From contig CABUXL010000011.1 of assembly GCA_902495525.1 (NCBI GenBank), positions 1 through 58,956 on the forward strand: a DNA stretch of 58,956 bases, in the 5' to 3' direction. The number at the start of each line of letters is the position of its first letter. The stretch's first letter is position 1. The translations under genes were made by a program, and so were the position numbers. The notes below the pieces were generated by a model, which made no database searches, was not told the DNA's origin, and saw nothing but the letters and a program-made list of their open reading frames with translations. The stretch is from an uncultured Collinsella sp. (GTDB lineage: Bacteria > Actinomycetota > Coriobacteriia > Coriobacteriales > Coriobacteriaceae). Below are positions 17,030-25,957 of this stretch, piece by piece.

Positions 17030-19900
17030 ATGAGTCGCCGCAACACCGAGCTGCTCTTGCTCATCGCCTCGGCGTTCCCCGTCATCCTGCTGTATGCGAT
17101 GTACGTCCTCACCGCGGGCGCTGCCATCTCCTTTGAGACGCTCGCCGTACCGATCGGCCTCTTTGCCGCCTTTGCCGCGGCCCACATTGCCGTGCGCATC
17201 TTGGCGCCCGGTGCCGACCCCGCCATCCTGCCCATCGTATTTATACTTTCGGGCATCGGCATCACGTTTGTGACGCGTCTCGCCCCCGCTCTCGCCATCT
17301 CACAGCTCATCATCCTGTTTGTCTCGGTGGCCCTGATGGTGGGAACGCTCGCGTTGGTTAAGAACCTCGACGTGGTCATGCGCTACAAGTACACCTTTGG
17401 CATCATCGGCATCATCCTGCTGATGCTGCCTATCTTTATCGGCACCACGATCTCGGGCTCCAAGCTGTGGATTCGCATCGCGGGCTTTACCATCCAGCCC
17501 GGCGAGTTCGCCAAGGTCTTTATCGTGCTGTTCCTGGCCGGGTACCTGGCCGAGAACCGCGAGCTGCTCTCCATCTCCAACCGCAAGATCTTGGGCTTTA
17601 AGATCCCTCGCCTGCGACTGCTACTGCCGTTGTTTGCCGTGTGGGGTGTGTGCCTGCTCGTCGTCGTCTTCGAACGCGACCTGGGTTCGGCCGTGCTGTT
17701 CTACACCATCTTCTTGCTGATGCTCTACGTTGCCACGGGGCGCTTTTCGTATGTCGTTATCGGCCTTGCGCTCTTAGCCGTTGGAGCCGTGGGCGCCTAC
17801 AAGTTCCTGTCGCACGTTCAGGTGCGTTTCCAGGTTTGGGTCGATCCGTTTAAGGACGCCCAGGGCCAGGGCTACCAGATCGTCCAGTCGCTCTTCTCGC
17901 TTGCCGACGGCGGTCTGGTCGGCGTTGGCATCGGCAACGGGATGGCCAACAACATCCCCGTCGTCGAGTCCGACTTTATCTTCTCGGCCATCGGCGAGGA
18001 GATGGGTCTTTTGGGCGGCGGCGCCGTGCTCATCCTGTTTATGCTCTTTGCCGTGCGTGGCCTCACCACAGCTGCCCGCGCTAAATCCGACCTCGCCGCC
18101 TTTAGCGCCACCGGTCTTACGGCAGCCATCAGCTTCCAGGCCTTTTTGATCGTGGGCGGCGTCACCCGCCTGATCCCGCTGACCGGCGTCACTCTGCCCT
18201 TTATGAGCCAGGGCGGCTCCTCGCTGCTGGCAAGCTTTATCATCGTCGCGCTCCTGCTACGCGCCGGTGACGAGGCGACCGGACGCGAGGCAGAGCTTAC
18301 CGGCACCGGCACCATGGCCGCCATCACCGATGATCAGGTCGCATCGGCCGCTGCCCCGACGGGCACACGCTTTGCCACCTCGTCTTCCTACGGCAGCGGT
18401 AGCCATTCCGTCGGCTCGCGCATGCGCCGTCGCCTGCTCGACACGCCTGAATCCGGCGTGCTCGGCCGCGTTGCGCTTGCCAACCGTCTAACCCGCGCGG
18501 TGCTCGCCTTTACGGCGCTGTTCGCCATCCTTATCGGCAACCTCACCTATGTCCAGGTCATCAAGGCCAAGGACTATCAGGACATGCCGACCAACAACCA
18601 CACCATCGCCCGCTCCAAGTACATCCAGCGCGGTTCCATCATCACGTCCGACGGCGTGACGCTGGCCGAGTCGCTGCAGCAGGAGGACGGCACCTACGTA
18701 CGCTCCTACCCCAACGGTAACCTAGCAGCGCACGTGGTTGGCTACGTGAGCCAGCAGTATGGCACCACCGCCATCGAGAGCGTCATGAACGACACGCTCA
18801 CCGGCTCTAAGGATTACTCCAGCTGGAACAACGCCATCGCGTCGCTCGCGGGCCAGACCCAGCCGGGCAACACCGCCAAGCTCACCATCGACTCGCGTAT
18901 CCAGACGGCTGCTGAGCAGGCGCTCAAGGGCTTTAAGGGCGCTGTAGTGGTCATCGACCCGCGTACCGGCGCGGTGCTCGCATGTGCCAGCTCGCCCACC
19001 TACGACAACACCAACATCGATGCCCTGCTGCAGACGGGCGGCGGCGAGGACGGCTCCATGTACAATCGCGCCATGGACGCGCTGTACACGCCGGGCTCAA
19101 CGTTTAAGGTCGTTACGCTTTCCGCGGCACTCGAGACCGGCACCGCCAGCCTGACCAGCACCTACCAGGCGCCCGGCTCCATGGACATCGGCAACGCACC
19201 GGTCACCAACTATGCCAACGAGAGCTACGGCACCATCAGCCTGCAGCAGGCCTTTGCCGTGTCCTCCAACGTCGTCTTTGGCCAGGTGGCAAACGAAGTT
19301 GGCGCAAACACGCTCGTACAGTTTGCCAACGCCTTTGGCTACGGCCAAAAGCTCGGCCAGGACCTGACCTCCGCGGCCTCCATCATGGCCGACCCGTCGC
19401 TCATGACCGAGTGGGAGACCGCCTGGGCCGGCGCCGGCCAGCCTGTCGGCATGGACCACACGCCCGGCCCGCAGACCACCGTCATGCAAAACGCCGTGAT
19501 TGCCGCCGCCATCGCTAACAGCGGCGTGGTCATGGACCCGTACTTTGTAGCCCAGGTACTCGCCCCGGACGGAACCGTGGTCAAGACCACGCAGTCCCGC
19601 TCGCTTGGTCAGGCCGTCAGCTCCGCCACGGCCGACCAGGTCAAGCAGGCCATGCTTGCCGTCGTCCAGTCCGGCACCGGCACCGATGCCCAGATCCCCG
19701 GCGTCAAGGTCGCCGGCAAGACCGGCTCGGCCGAGACCGGCGGCACCAACGTCAACTCGATGTTCGTTGGCTTTGCGCCTTACGATTCACCCACGGTCGC
19801 CATCTCGGTGGCCTTGGAGGATTTCGACAAGCATGACGTCAAGGCCGCCAAGATCGCCGGTATCGTCCTGACCGCGGCGCTTGCCGCACAGGGAGCGTGA
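17030..19900 (+). CDS. SEDS glycosyltransferase fused to class B penicillin-binding protein
   Basis: 956 residues in one frame. Residues 1-420 are a ten-span SEDS polymerase of the FtsW/RodA family (GSKLWIRIAGFTIQPGEFAK, ERDLGSAVLF, the FSAIGEEMG loop, TLPFMSQGGSS). A cytoplasmic linker of about 60 residues leads to one more span (about 487-507) and a class B transpeptidase with the active-site PGSTFK (Ser690, Lys693), SxN (Ser745-Asn747) and KTG (897-899). In mycobacteria these are two adjacent genes, rodA and pbpA. Both activities would act together on lipid II: polymerisation, then crosslinking. The ATG at 17030 follows AAAGGGA; a GTG at 17021 is less likely. The transpeptidase part lacks an obvious PASTA domain. 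Confidence 0.95.
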   Translation: MSRRNTELLLLIASAFPVILLYAMYVLTAGAAISFETLAVPIGLFAAFAAAHIAVRILAPGADPAILPIVFILSGIGITFVTRLAPALAISQLIILFVSVALMVGTLALVKNLDVVMRYKYTFGIIGIILLMLPIFIGTTISGSKLWIRIAGFTIQPGEFAKVFIVLFLAGYLAENRELLSISNRKILGFKIPRLRLLLPLFAVWGVCLLVVVFERDLGSAVLFYTIFLLMLYVATGRFSYVVIGLALLAVGAVGAYKFLSHVQVRFQVWVDPFKDAQGQGYQIVQSLFSLADGGLVGVGIGNGMANNIPVVESDFIFSAIGEEMGLLGGGAVLILFMLFAVRGLTTAARAKSDLAAFSATGLTAAISFQAFLIVGGVTRLIPLTGVTLPFMSQGGSSLLASFIIVALLLRAGDEATGREAELTGTGTMAAITDDQVASAAAPTGTRFATSSSYGSGSHSVGSRMRRRLLDTPESGVLGRVALANRLTRAVLAFTALFAILIGNLTYVQVIKAKDYQDMPTNNHTIARSKYIQRGSIITSDGVTLAESLQQEDGTYVRSYPNGNLAAHVVGYVSQQYGTTAIESVMNDTLTGSKDYSSWNNAIASLAGQTQPGNTAKLTIDSRIQTAAEQALKGFKGAVVVIDPRTGAVLACASSPTYDNTNIDALLQTGGGEDGSMYNRAMDALYTPGSTFKVVTLSAALETGTASLTSTYQAPGSMDIGNAPVTNYANESYGTISLQQAFAVSSNVVFGQVANEVGANTLVQFANAFGYGQKLGQDLTSAASIMADPSLMTEWETAWAGAGQPVGMDHTPGPQTTVMQNAVIAAAIANSGVVMDPYFVAQVLAPDGTVVKTTQSRSLGQAVSSATADQVKQAMLAVVQSGTGTDAQIPGVKVAGKTGSAETGGTNVNSMFVGFAPYDSPTVAISVALEDFDKHDVKAAKIAGIVLTAALAAQGA

Positions 19901-20032
19901 TGCCCATGATCGAATCGGACACCCGAGGCGCGCCGCGGCCGAAGAGTTAGCGGCAACGCGCCACACGGCCCCAGCGGCCACATCGTAGGTACTACACACA
20001 TCGTTGAGCGAATAGTTATGTTAGGAGCAGGA

Positions 20033-22000
20033 ATGGAACAGAGGGTCCTCGGGGGAAGATACCTCCTCAAGGATAAGGTGGGAACAGGCGGCATGGCGAC
20101 CGTCTACCGTGCACAGGACCAGGTCCTCGACCGCACGGTTGCCGTCAAGATCATGCTGCCGCAGTATGCTGGCGACGCCACCTTCGCCGCACGCTTTAAG
20201 CAGGAGGCCCAGGCAGCAGCCGGTCTCTCCTCCCCCTATATCGTGGGCGTCTACGATTGGGGCAAGGACGGCGACACCTATTACATCGTCATGGAGTACC
20301 TGCGCGGTACCGACCTTAAGAGCGGCATCAAGAGCCACGGCGCCCTCGACCCCAAGAAGGTCGCGCAGATCGGCTCGCAGATCGGCTCCGCGCTTTCGGT
20401 CGCCCACAAGCACGAGATCATCCACCGCGACATTAAGCCGCAGAACATCATGGTGCTGCCCGACGGCAACATCAAGGTGATGGACTTTGGCATCGCGCGC
20501 GCCAAGAACAGCCACCTCACGCAAGACAACAACGTGCTGGGAACCGCCCACTACGTCAGCCCCGAGCAGACCCGCGGTCAGGACCTCGGCCCCACCTCGG
20601 ATATCTACTCGCTGGGCGTCGTGATGTACGAGTGCGCCACTGGCCGCGTTCCCTTTGACGGTGACGACGCTATCTCGGTCGCACTCAAGCAGGTCAACGA
20701 GCTGCCTATTCCGCCGAGCCAGATCAACTCCGGTGTCGACGCCGACCTTGAGCGCATCATCCTCAAGTGCATGGAGAAGGACCCGGCAAACCGCTTCCAG
20801 ACCGCCGACGAGCTGCGTCAGGTGCTCAACAGCTACCTGTCGGGCCGTGCCGTCAACGTCTCGGAGCCCACGCGCATCATCGGTGCCCCCGGTGAACTGG
20901 GCGCCACCAAGACTCGCGAGCTTTCCGATCAGACGCGCGCCATGGTGCGTCCCGTCTCGGGCGTGAGCGGCCAGAATACCGCCCGTAGCTCGGTTTCGGG
21001 CTCCACCGGCTCCTACGAGGTCGAAAAGCCCAAATCCAACAAGAACAAGATCATCGCCGCCGTGGTGGCAGCCGTTGCCGTCATCGGCATCGTGGTGGCC
21101 TTTGCCACAGGACTCTTTGGCGGCGAGCAGGTCACCGTGCCCGATGTGCTGGGCAAGGACCAGCAGACTGCCGTCGAGCTGATCAAGGAAGCCGGCCTCG
21201 AGGTCGGCACCATCGACCAAAGCTACAACGACGATGTCGACGAGGGCAAGGTCGCCGAGCAGACGCCCAACGGCAACACCAAGAAGACCAAGGGCACCAA
21301 GGTGAACCTGGTAATCTCCAAGGGCCCCAAGCCCTCCGAAAAGGTTGAGGTTCCCAAACTTGTCGGCCTGACCAAGGACCAAGCAGAAGCCGCACTGGCA
21401 AGCGTTGGCCTGAAGGGCAACGCCTCCGAGGAGGCCAACGAGGCTGATGAGGGCCAGGTCTTTGAGCAGGGCACCGAAGCCGGTAAGGAAGTCGCGAAGG
21501 GCACGACCATCTCGTACAAGGTCTCGAGCGGCCCGGATACCACGTCCGTCCCCGACCTGACCGACATGACCGAGGCCCAAGCACGCAACGCCCTCGATAT
21601 GGCAGGCTTTGGCGTCGACGTGAGCTACCAGGAGAACGACTCGGTTACCGAGGGCACCGTGATCAGCTGGAACCCCAGCGGCAAGCAGAAGCCCGGCGCC
21701 ACGATTACCGTCGTCATTGCCAAGAAGTCCGGCAAGGCCAGTGTTCCGGGCAACCTGTACGGCAAGAGCATATCCGCCGCCGTCACCGCGCTCAACAACG
21801 CCGGTTTCTATAACATTGGCTTCTGTGACCAGAACGGCAATCCCGTAAGCGGTAACGAGGATGCCACCGTTACAGGCGTCTCCCCCACCGGCAAGCAGTC
21901 CACCGACAGCACGATTACACTGACGGTCGCACTTTCTGGTTCGGGCTCCGGCTCGGGCTCGGGCACGGGCACGGGCGACGATTCCGGTACGACCAACTAG
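20033..22000 (+). CDS. pknB: Ser/Thr kinase PknB with PASTA repeats
   Basis: 655 residues. Hanks-type kinase (about 10-270) with GTGGMATVY glycine loop, catalytic Lys39, HRDIKPQN (131-138), DFGIA and SPEQ. A juxtamembrane region, one span (about 340-362, KIIAAVVAAVAVIGIVVAFATGL) and four PASTA repeats (starting near VPDVLGK, VPKLVGL, VPDLTDM and VPGNLYG) follow, ending in a Gly/Ser/Thr tail. PASTA repeats bind muropeptides or lipid II and place the kinase at growing wall. The ATG at 20033 with TTAGGAG five bases upstream is better than the ATG at 20018. It is 132 nt after the SEDS-PBP gene and ends the cluster at a strong terminator. Confidence 0.96.
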   Translation: MEQRVLGGRYLLKDKVGTGGMATVYRAQDQVLDRTVAVKIMLPQYAGDATFAARFKQEAQAAAGLSSPYIVGVYDWGKDGDTYYIVMEYLRGTDLKSGIKSHGALDPKKVAQIGSQIGSALSVAHKHEIIHRDIKPQNIMVLPDGNIKVMDFGIARAKNSHLTQDNNVLGTAHYVSPEQTRGQDLGPTSDIYSLGVVMYECATGRVPFDGDDAISVALKQVNELPIPPSQINSGVDADLERIILKCMEKDPANRFQTADELRQVLNSYLSGRAVNVSEPTRIIGAPGELGATKTRELSDQTRAMVRPVSGVSGQNTARSSVSGSTGSYEVEKPKSNKNKIIAAVVAAVAVIGIVVAFATGLFGGEQVTVPDVLGKDQQTAVELIKEAGLEVGTIDQSYNDDVDEGKVAEQTPNGNTKKTKGTKVNLVISKGPKPSEKVEVPKLVGLTKDQAEAALASVGLKGNASEEANEADEGQVFEQGTEAGKEVAKGTTISYKVSSGPDTTSVPDLTDMTEAQARNALDMAGFGVDVSYQENDSVTEGTVISWNPSGKQKPGATITVVIAKKSGKASVPGNLYGKSISAAVTALNNAGFYNIGFCDQNGNPVSGNEDATVTGVSPTGKQSTDSTITLTVALSGSGSGSGSGTGTGDDSGTTN

Positions 22001-22052
22001 TCGCCACCTCACCGCTCATTACGGCTTTCGCCGCAAACATATTCGCTCACAG

Positions 22053-22089
22053 GCGCCCGCTTGCTCCCCGGCAAGCGGGCGCTTTGTTT
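22053..22089 (+). terminator. Rho-independent terminator of the kinase/wall cluster
   Basis: Perfect 12-bp stem GCGCCCGCTTGC/GCAAGCGGGCGC with a 6-nt loop, followed by TTTGTTT. It lies 52 nt after the pknB stop. The rest of 22001-22426 holds a gene remnant and the LacI promoter region. Confidence 0.85.
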
Positions 22090-22177
22090 ATCGACAGGCC
22101 AGGGCTCCATAGCAACACAAAGAGGCCCGCAAAAACAAGCCTCCCAGGTGACAACAGAATATGTAATGCAGTAATTA

Positions 22178-22345
22178 CTAGCCGCAGAACTTCACCATGG
22201 TCTCGACCACGAGCTTCTCGGAGTTGAGCTACTGTATCATGATGCCCTGCTGGAACAACGGGATGTTGGCGCGCGTGCGCTCCGGATCGGAGTGCTCGAC
22301 GAACTCCTTCTTATCCAGGTGCAGACCGAGCGCGACAAAACGACT
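22178..22345 (-). pseudogene. 3' remnant of an unidentified gene, interrupted by an in-frame TAG
   Basis: Reading the minus strand gives a protein-like C-terminus (FVALGLHLDKKEFVEHSDPE..., ending ...LVVETMVKFCG, stop at 22178-22180). An in-frame TAG at 22229-22231 separates the last 16 codons from the rest. The sequence reads like a real protein end, not random antisense, but it has no start or N-terminal part because it runs into the LacI promoter. I cannot name the family. It is most likely a decayed remnant left after a rearrangement. Confidence 0.45.
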
Positions 22346-22387
22346 TCGAAGCGACCCATTACGGCATCGCGCATGCGCTACAATCTC

Positions 22388-22403
22388 GGTTAATCTGTTA
22401 ACC
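22388..22403. promoter_or_regulatory. LacI-type operator upstream of the lacI-family gene
   Basis: GGTTAATCTGTTAACC, an almost perfect palindrome 23 nt upstream of the LacI-family start codon. Its core TTAATCTGTTAA matches the two TTAATCGTTTAA sites in front of the epimerase gene (24768-24779, 24802-24813), suggesting autoregulation by the same repressor. Confidence 0.6.
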
Positions 22404-22426
22404 ACCCGAAAGCAGCAGGAGGCCCC

Positions 22427-23437
22427 ATGCCCACACCAGGCAAGCGCCCATCCATGCGCCAGATTGCCGTCGCGGCCGGCGTATCCGTCGCCACGGTCTC
22501 CCACGTCATCAACGGCAGCGGCCGTTTTTCCGAAGACACCCGCAAACGCGTGGAAGCCACCCTAAAGGAATACGGCTACGTCACGAACATGGCGGCGAAG
22601 AGCCTCCGTATGGCCCAGTCCCGGACCATCGGCATGATCGTGCCGGACATCTCCAACGACTTCTTTTCCAAGATCGCCCTGCATGTGGAGCGCGAGCTGG
22701 CAACCGAGGACTACTCGGTCTTTGTTTGCAACAGCGCCAATGACCCCGCCCGCGAGCGTGACTACTTCCGCACGCTGGCAAGCAAGCAGGCCGACGGTAT
22801 CATCTGTATCTCCGGCCTGCGCAGGCTCGACGGCGAGTTCGTCCCCCACGGAATCCCCGTGGTCTGCATCGACCGTGCGCCCGAAAACGACCTCGGTTTC
22901 CCACACGTGGGCTCCGACAACATCGGCGGTGGCTACATGGCGACCGAGCACCTCATCGAGCGCGGCTGCAAGGACATCCTGAGCATCTCGAGTTTTACCG
23001 CCAACTACCCCGGCAACGAGCGCCAGATGGGCTACGAGCGGGCGCTCGCCGCGCACGGAATGCCGCTACGCCGCGACTACCAGCTGTTTGTCTCGGGTAA
23101 GCAGCCGAGCATCATCGAGTCGGAAGAGCTCGTGACCGACTTCCTCTCCACGGGCTACCCCGTCGACGGCGTCTTCGCCCATAGCGACCACGCAGCCGTG
23201 GGCGCGCTGCGTGCGCTCGTTGCCGCCGGCAAGCGCGTACCCGAAGACGTCCGTCTCATCGGCTTCGACGATTCCGTTTACGCGCAGCTTCCGACGCCGC
23301 AAATCAGCACCATCCGCCGCTTCCCCGAGCGCCTCGCGCACGAGGGATGTCAGGCCCTGCTCGCCCTGCTGCGCGGCGAAGAGCCCGAGATGGAGACGCT
23401 TGTCCCCGTTAAGCTCGTGCAACGCGCGAGCAGCTAG
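22427..23437 (+). CDS. LacI-family transcriptional regulator
   Basis: 336 residues, normal for LacI/GalR. The N-terminal HTH (SMRQIAVAAGVSVATVSHVINGSGRFSEDTRKRV, about 9-42) is followed by the hinge (NMAAKSLRMAQSRTIG) and a periplasmic-binding-protein-like sensor (GMIVPDISNDFF..., IGFDDS near 278). GGAGG precedes the ATG by 4-5 nt. The facing genes encode an RpiB-type isomerase and an AlsE-like epimerase, and matching palindromes lie before this gene and the epimerase gene, so it most likely represses the sugar cassette and responds to its sugar or sugar phosphate. Confidence 0.93.
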   Translation: MPTPGKRPSMRQIAVAAGVSVATVSHVINGSGRFSEDTRKRVEATLKEYGYVTNMAAKSLRMAQSRTIGMIVPDISNDFFSKIALHVERELATEDYSVFVCNSANDPARERDYFRTLASKQADGIICISGLRRLDGEFVPHGIPVVCIDRAPENDLGFPHVGSDNIGGGYMATEHLIERGCKDILSISSFTANYPGNERQMGYERALAAHGMPLRRDYQLFVSGKQPSIIESEELVTDFLSTGYPVDGVFAHSDHAAVGALRALVAAGKRVPEDVRLIGFDDSVYAQLPTPQISTIRRFPERLAHEGCQALLALLRGEEPEMETLVPVKLVQRASS

Positions 23438-23536
23438 ACAGCGGGCAGCGAATAGCCGCGTTTTTCTCTCGCATGTGCTCTATCCCACGCGCGACATGCA
23501 AAAAGCCCGCCACCACACGGGTGACGGGCTTTTCCG

Positions 23537-24013
23537 CTACCAGCCGCGTGCTTCCTCCGCACGTACGAGCTGACGAGCCTCGATCTGGCGAATCATATCG
23601 ATGCGTCGCTGGTGACGGCCGCCCTCGAACTCGCCGGTGAGCCAGGCGTCGACAATCATTTTGGCCAGCTCGATGCCTACCACACGAGCACCAAATGCGA
23701 GCATGTTGGTGTTGTTGTGCTCGCGCGACAGGCGAGCGGAATACGGCTCAGAGCAGGTGCAGCAACGGATACCGCGCACCTTGTTGGCGGCAAGCGAGAT
23801 GCCCACACCCGTACCGCAGATAACGATACCGCGATCAACCTCGCCGGACATGACAGCGTCCGCCACGGCCTCACCCGCGATGGGATAGTCAAAGCGCTCG
23901 GTGCTGTCCGTACCGAAGTTCACGACTTCGTAGCCGTACTTCTCCTGGATATACGCCGTGATGGCTTCCTTGTACTCGACTGCGACGTGGTCGTTTCCAA
24001 TACCGATCTTCAA
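23537..24013 (-). CDS. rpiB: RpiB/LacAB-family sugar-phosphate isomerase
   Basis: 158 residues, typical RpiB length. It shows GNDHVAVEYK at the N-terminus, the CGTGVGISLAANK anion-binding loop with the catalytic cysteine region (about 66-78), and EHNNTNMLAFGARVVG. The enzyme interconverts aldose and ketose phosphates (ribose-5-P/ribulose-5-P, or allose-6-P/allulose-6-P). Its partner here is an AlsE-like epimerase, so allose-6-phosphate isomerase is a good candidate; sequence alone cannot separate this from ribose-5-P isomerase. The start is TTG at 24013 with AAGGGG six bases upstream. It lies 72 nt after the epimerase gene on the same strand. Confidence 0.9.
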   Translation of the reverse strand: MKIGIGNDHVAVEYKEAITAYIQEKYGYEVVNFGTDSTERFDYPIAGEAVADAVMSGEVDRGIVICGTGVGISLAANKVRGIRCCTCSEPYSARLSREHNNTNMLAFGARVVGIELAKMIVDAWLTGEFEGGRHQRRIDMIRQIEARQLVRAEEARGW

Positions 24014-24085
24014 AAGAGACCCCTTTCCATAAGAACCATTCGCGCATGCCGCGCGCTCAATCCGTCCTAATTCGCCGTTCCGCTT

Positions 24086-24739
24086 CTAATACACCTCGCC
24101 GGCGCGCAAACGGCGCAGACACTCCTCGTAACCAGCGTCCTTGCCAAACAGCGCACTGGTGCCCAGGATAAATCCGTCCGCGCCAATGGCGGACAGGTCG
24201 CGCACGCGCTCGGGCGAGCAGGCGCCGTCGATCATGAGCTTGAAGCCAAAGCGCTCCTTCAGCGCGGCAAGGCGACGCACCTTGTCGTTCGTGAACTCGA
24301 TAAAGCTCTGACCGGCAAAACCCGGATTCACCGTCATGACCATCACGTAATCGCAGAGGTTCAACATCTCCTCGATCTCGGAGATAGAGGTGTCGGGGTT
24401 CACGGCGATACCGGCGCTCTTGCCGAGGGACTTAATCGCGGCGAGTGTCTTGACCACGTAACGCTCGGACTCCGGATGGATATAGATGATGTCCGCGCCG
24501 GCGGAGGCGAATAGTTCAACCTTGCTGGCAGGATTCTCGACCATAAGGTGCACGTCGACGAGCTTGTTGGTGGCAGCTCGCACGGCCTTGATGTCTTCGA
24601 GACCCATGGCGAAATTGGGAACGAAACTGCCGTCCATCACGTCGCAATGGAAGATGTCGATGCCGGCGGCGTCGAGATCCTCGACGGTCGCACGCAGATT
24701 GCCGTAGTCGGCGCACATGAGACTGGGGCAGAGCAGCAT
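24086..24739 (-). CDS. Ribulose/allulose-phosphate 3-epimerase (AlsE-like)
   Basis: 217-residue TIM barrel of the ribulose-phosphate 3-epimerase family. Present are PSLMCADYGNL, HCDVMDGSFVPN with the metal ligands, VHLMVENP, IHPE, the VMTVNPGFAGQSFI loop, the catalytic DG in LMIDGACSPE and GTSALF. PSLMC, HPE and DG-x-C are features of AlsE (D-allulose-6-phosphate 3-epimerase) more than of housekeeping Rpe. It would turn D-allulose-6-P into fructose-6-P. AGGAG lies 6 nt before the ATG. Two LacI-type palindromes lie 29-74 nt upstream, so it is under the repressor at 22427. Confidence 0.85.
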   Translation of the reverse strand: MLLCPSLMCADYGNLRATVEDLDAAGIDIFHCDVMDGSFVPNFAMGLEDIKAVRAATNKLVDVHLMVENPASKVELFASAGADIIYIHPESERYVVKTLAAIKSLGKSAGIAVNPDTSISEIEEMLNLCDYVMVMTVNPGFAGQSFIEFTNDKVRRLAALKERFGFKLMIDGACSPERVRDLSAIGADGFILGTSALFGKDAGYEECLRRLRAGEVY

Positions 24740-24767
24740 AGTGAACTCCTTATCTACTCGGTGGTAA

Positions 24768-24813
24768 TTAATCGTTTAACCTTTATCTACAGTCTGGCTG
24801 ATTAATCGTTTAA
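24768..24813. promoter_or_regulatory. Two LacI-type operators before the epimerase gene
   Basis: TTAATCGTTTAA occurs twice in direct orientation, at 24768-24779 and 24802-24813, both followed by CC. Centres are 34 bp apart. The 12-mer is nearly palindromic around a central CG, as LacI-family operators are. A variant lies before the LacI gene at 22390-22401. Confidence 0.65.
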
Positions 24814-24989
24814 CCACGTTGTTAACCTGCAGGCTTTTCCAGATTCACAACGTTGCCATATTTGCCTATCTAGCTGGTATCATGCAGGAGCCCGCACCAC
24901 GAAACGCTGTCGTATTCCCTAGGAAGAAATCCCGCTACGCGGACAGCAGCAGCCAGGGGCCACAATCCGCAGACCTGAGCCCGGACCCC

Positions 24990-25733
24990 CTACGCTCCAG
25001 GCGTGATCAGGCGCGCGCACTGGGCGATCTTCTCGTCATAGGACTCCGCGATAATCGACACACCATCGAACCCAAACGCGCGAACATTCGAGAACTGATG
25101 GAACTTCGAGCTGTCGCACAGCACGTACGCCTTATTCGAATTCTCGCGCACGATGCGCTTCTTCGCCGCCTCAACGTAGGAGGGCGTCATGACGCCGCGG
25201 TCCTCGTCAATCGCGTTGGTCCCGATAAACGCCTTATCGAAGTACAGATCGCGCAGGATCGATTCGGTCATAGAACCGCAGAACGAGGAGTTCACATAGT
25301 TGAACTCGCCACCCACCACGATGAGCTGGGCGCGCGTCTCGCTCTTAATCAGGCACGCCGAGGCATCCGTCGTGTAAATTGTCACGTCGCGGTCGAGCAG
25401 CAGACGCAGCAGCGCCGTGCAGGTGGAACCCGAGTCCAAGTAGAGCGTGTCCCCGTCCTCAACAAAACGCAAGGCGACTTGGGCAATCTGTTCCTTCTCA
25501 CTCCCGTGTAGGCCCGAACGCGTCGAGATACTCACCTCGTGGACAGCCGAGAGGAGCCTCACCGCGCCGCCCGAAAGATGCTCAACCTTGCCAAGCGCCT
25601 CCAGCTCCTTGAGGTCGCGACGTAGCGTCGAAATAGAGACGCCCGGCAGCTCCTCCTGCAGCTCGGAAATCCTCGCGAGGCCCGACTTCTGCAGGCACTC
25701 TACAATTCGCTCCTGGCGCTCATACGGAATCAT
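24990..25733 (-). CDS. DeoR-family transcriptional regulator
   Basis: 247 residues, standard for DeoR/GlpR. The N-terminal HTH (MIPYERQERIVECLQKSGLARISELQEEL, then VSISTLRRDLKELEALGKVEHLSGGAV) is diagnostic. The sensor domain is of the sugar-phosphate-binding type (LYLDSGSTCTALLRLL, TTDASACLI, VVGGEFN, DKAFIGTNAID). The ATG at 25733 is preceded by GGAGAGG; the in-frame ATG at 25775 has no ribosome site. It lies 224 nt downstream of the PTS gene on the same strand. It probably represses the PTS/TIM-barrel operon and is released by a phosphorylated sugar. A 12-bp palindrome CTTTTCGAAAAG (25778-25789) and an inverted repeat CTCGTTCA-N5-TGAACGAG (25860-25880) precede it. Confidence 0.9.
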   Translation of the reverse strand: MIPYERQERIVECLQKSGLARISELQEELPGVSISTLRRDLKELEALGKVEHLSGGAVRLLSAVHEVSISTRSGLHGSEKEQIAQVALRFVEDGDTLYLDSGSTCTALLRLLLDRDVTIYTTDASACLIKSETRAQLIVVGGEFNYVNSSFCGSMTESILRDLYFDKAFIGTNAIDEDRGVMTPSYVEAAKKRIVRENSNKAYVLCDSSKFHQFSNVRAFGFDGVSIIAESYDEKIAQCARLITPGA

Positions 25734-25777
25734 ATTGGGAACCTCTCCAAACCACTCTGCTTCACGCTCGTTCATTT

Positions 25778-25880
25778 CTTTTCGAAAAGTGTAACGCACA
25801 AGCAGAATAGCGACCGCCACCTGTTGCGATGACGACCGCTTAATCGATTGACCTACCCTCTCGTTCACAATTTGAACGAG
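25778..25880. promoter_or_regulatory. Palindromes in front of the DeoR-family gene
   Basis: CTTTTCGAAAAG at 25778-25789 is a perfect 12-bp palindrome. CTCGTTCA/TGAACGAG at 25860-25880 is an 8-bp inverted repeat with a 5-bp centre. Either may be an operator for the DeoR-family protein. The second could also serve as a weak terminator for the PTS gene, but no T-run follows. Confidence 0.4.
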
Positions 25881-25957
25881 GTTGACACACCTCGCGTAAG
25901 CGCGACGCTCTTCAAGCGAAGAGAACGACCCTAGGAGAGGCGGCGCATCCGGGGCTC

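Noticed and set aside
19901..20032. 16-codon frame after the SEDS-PBP gene
   Set aside because: Too short and without conserved features; treated as intergenic.
20021..22012. 663-codon open frame antisense to pknB; similar very long antisense frames at 37181-39310, 44850-47474, 51132-53213 and 56284-57834
   Set aside because: They lie exactly opposite well-supported genes, have repetitive Val/Gly/Leu/Asp/His composition, and arise from GC-rich codon bias.
22229..22231. TAG read as pyrrolysine or other recoding
   Set aside because: No upstream gene body, start or recoding signal; decay is simpler.
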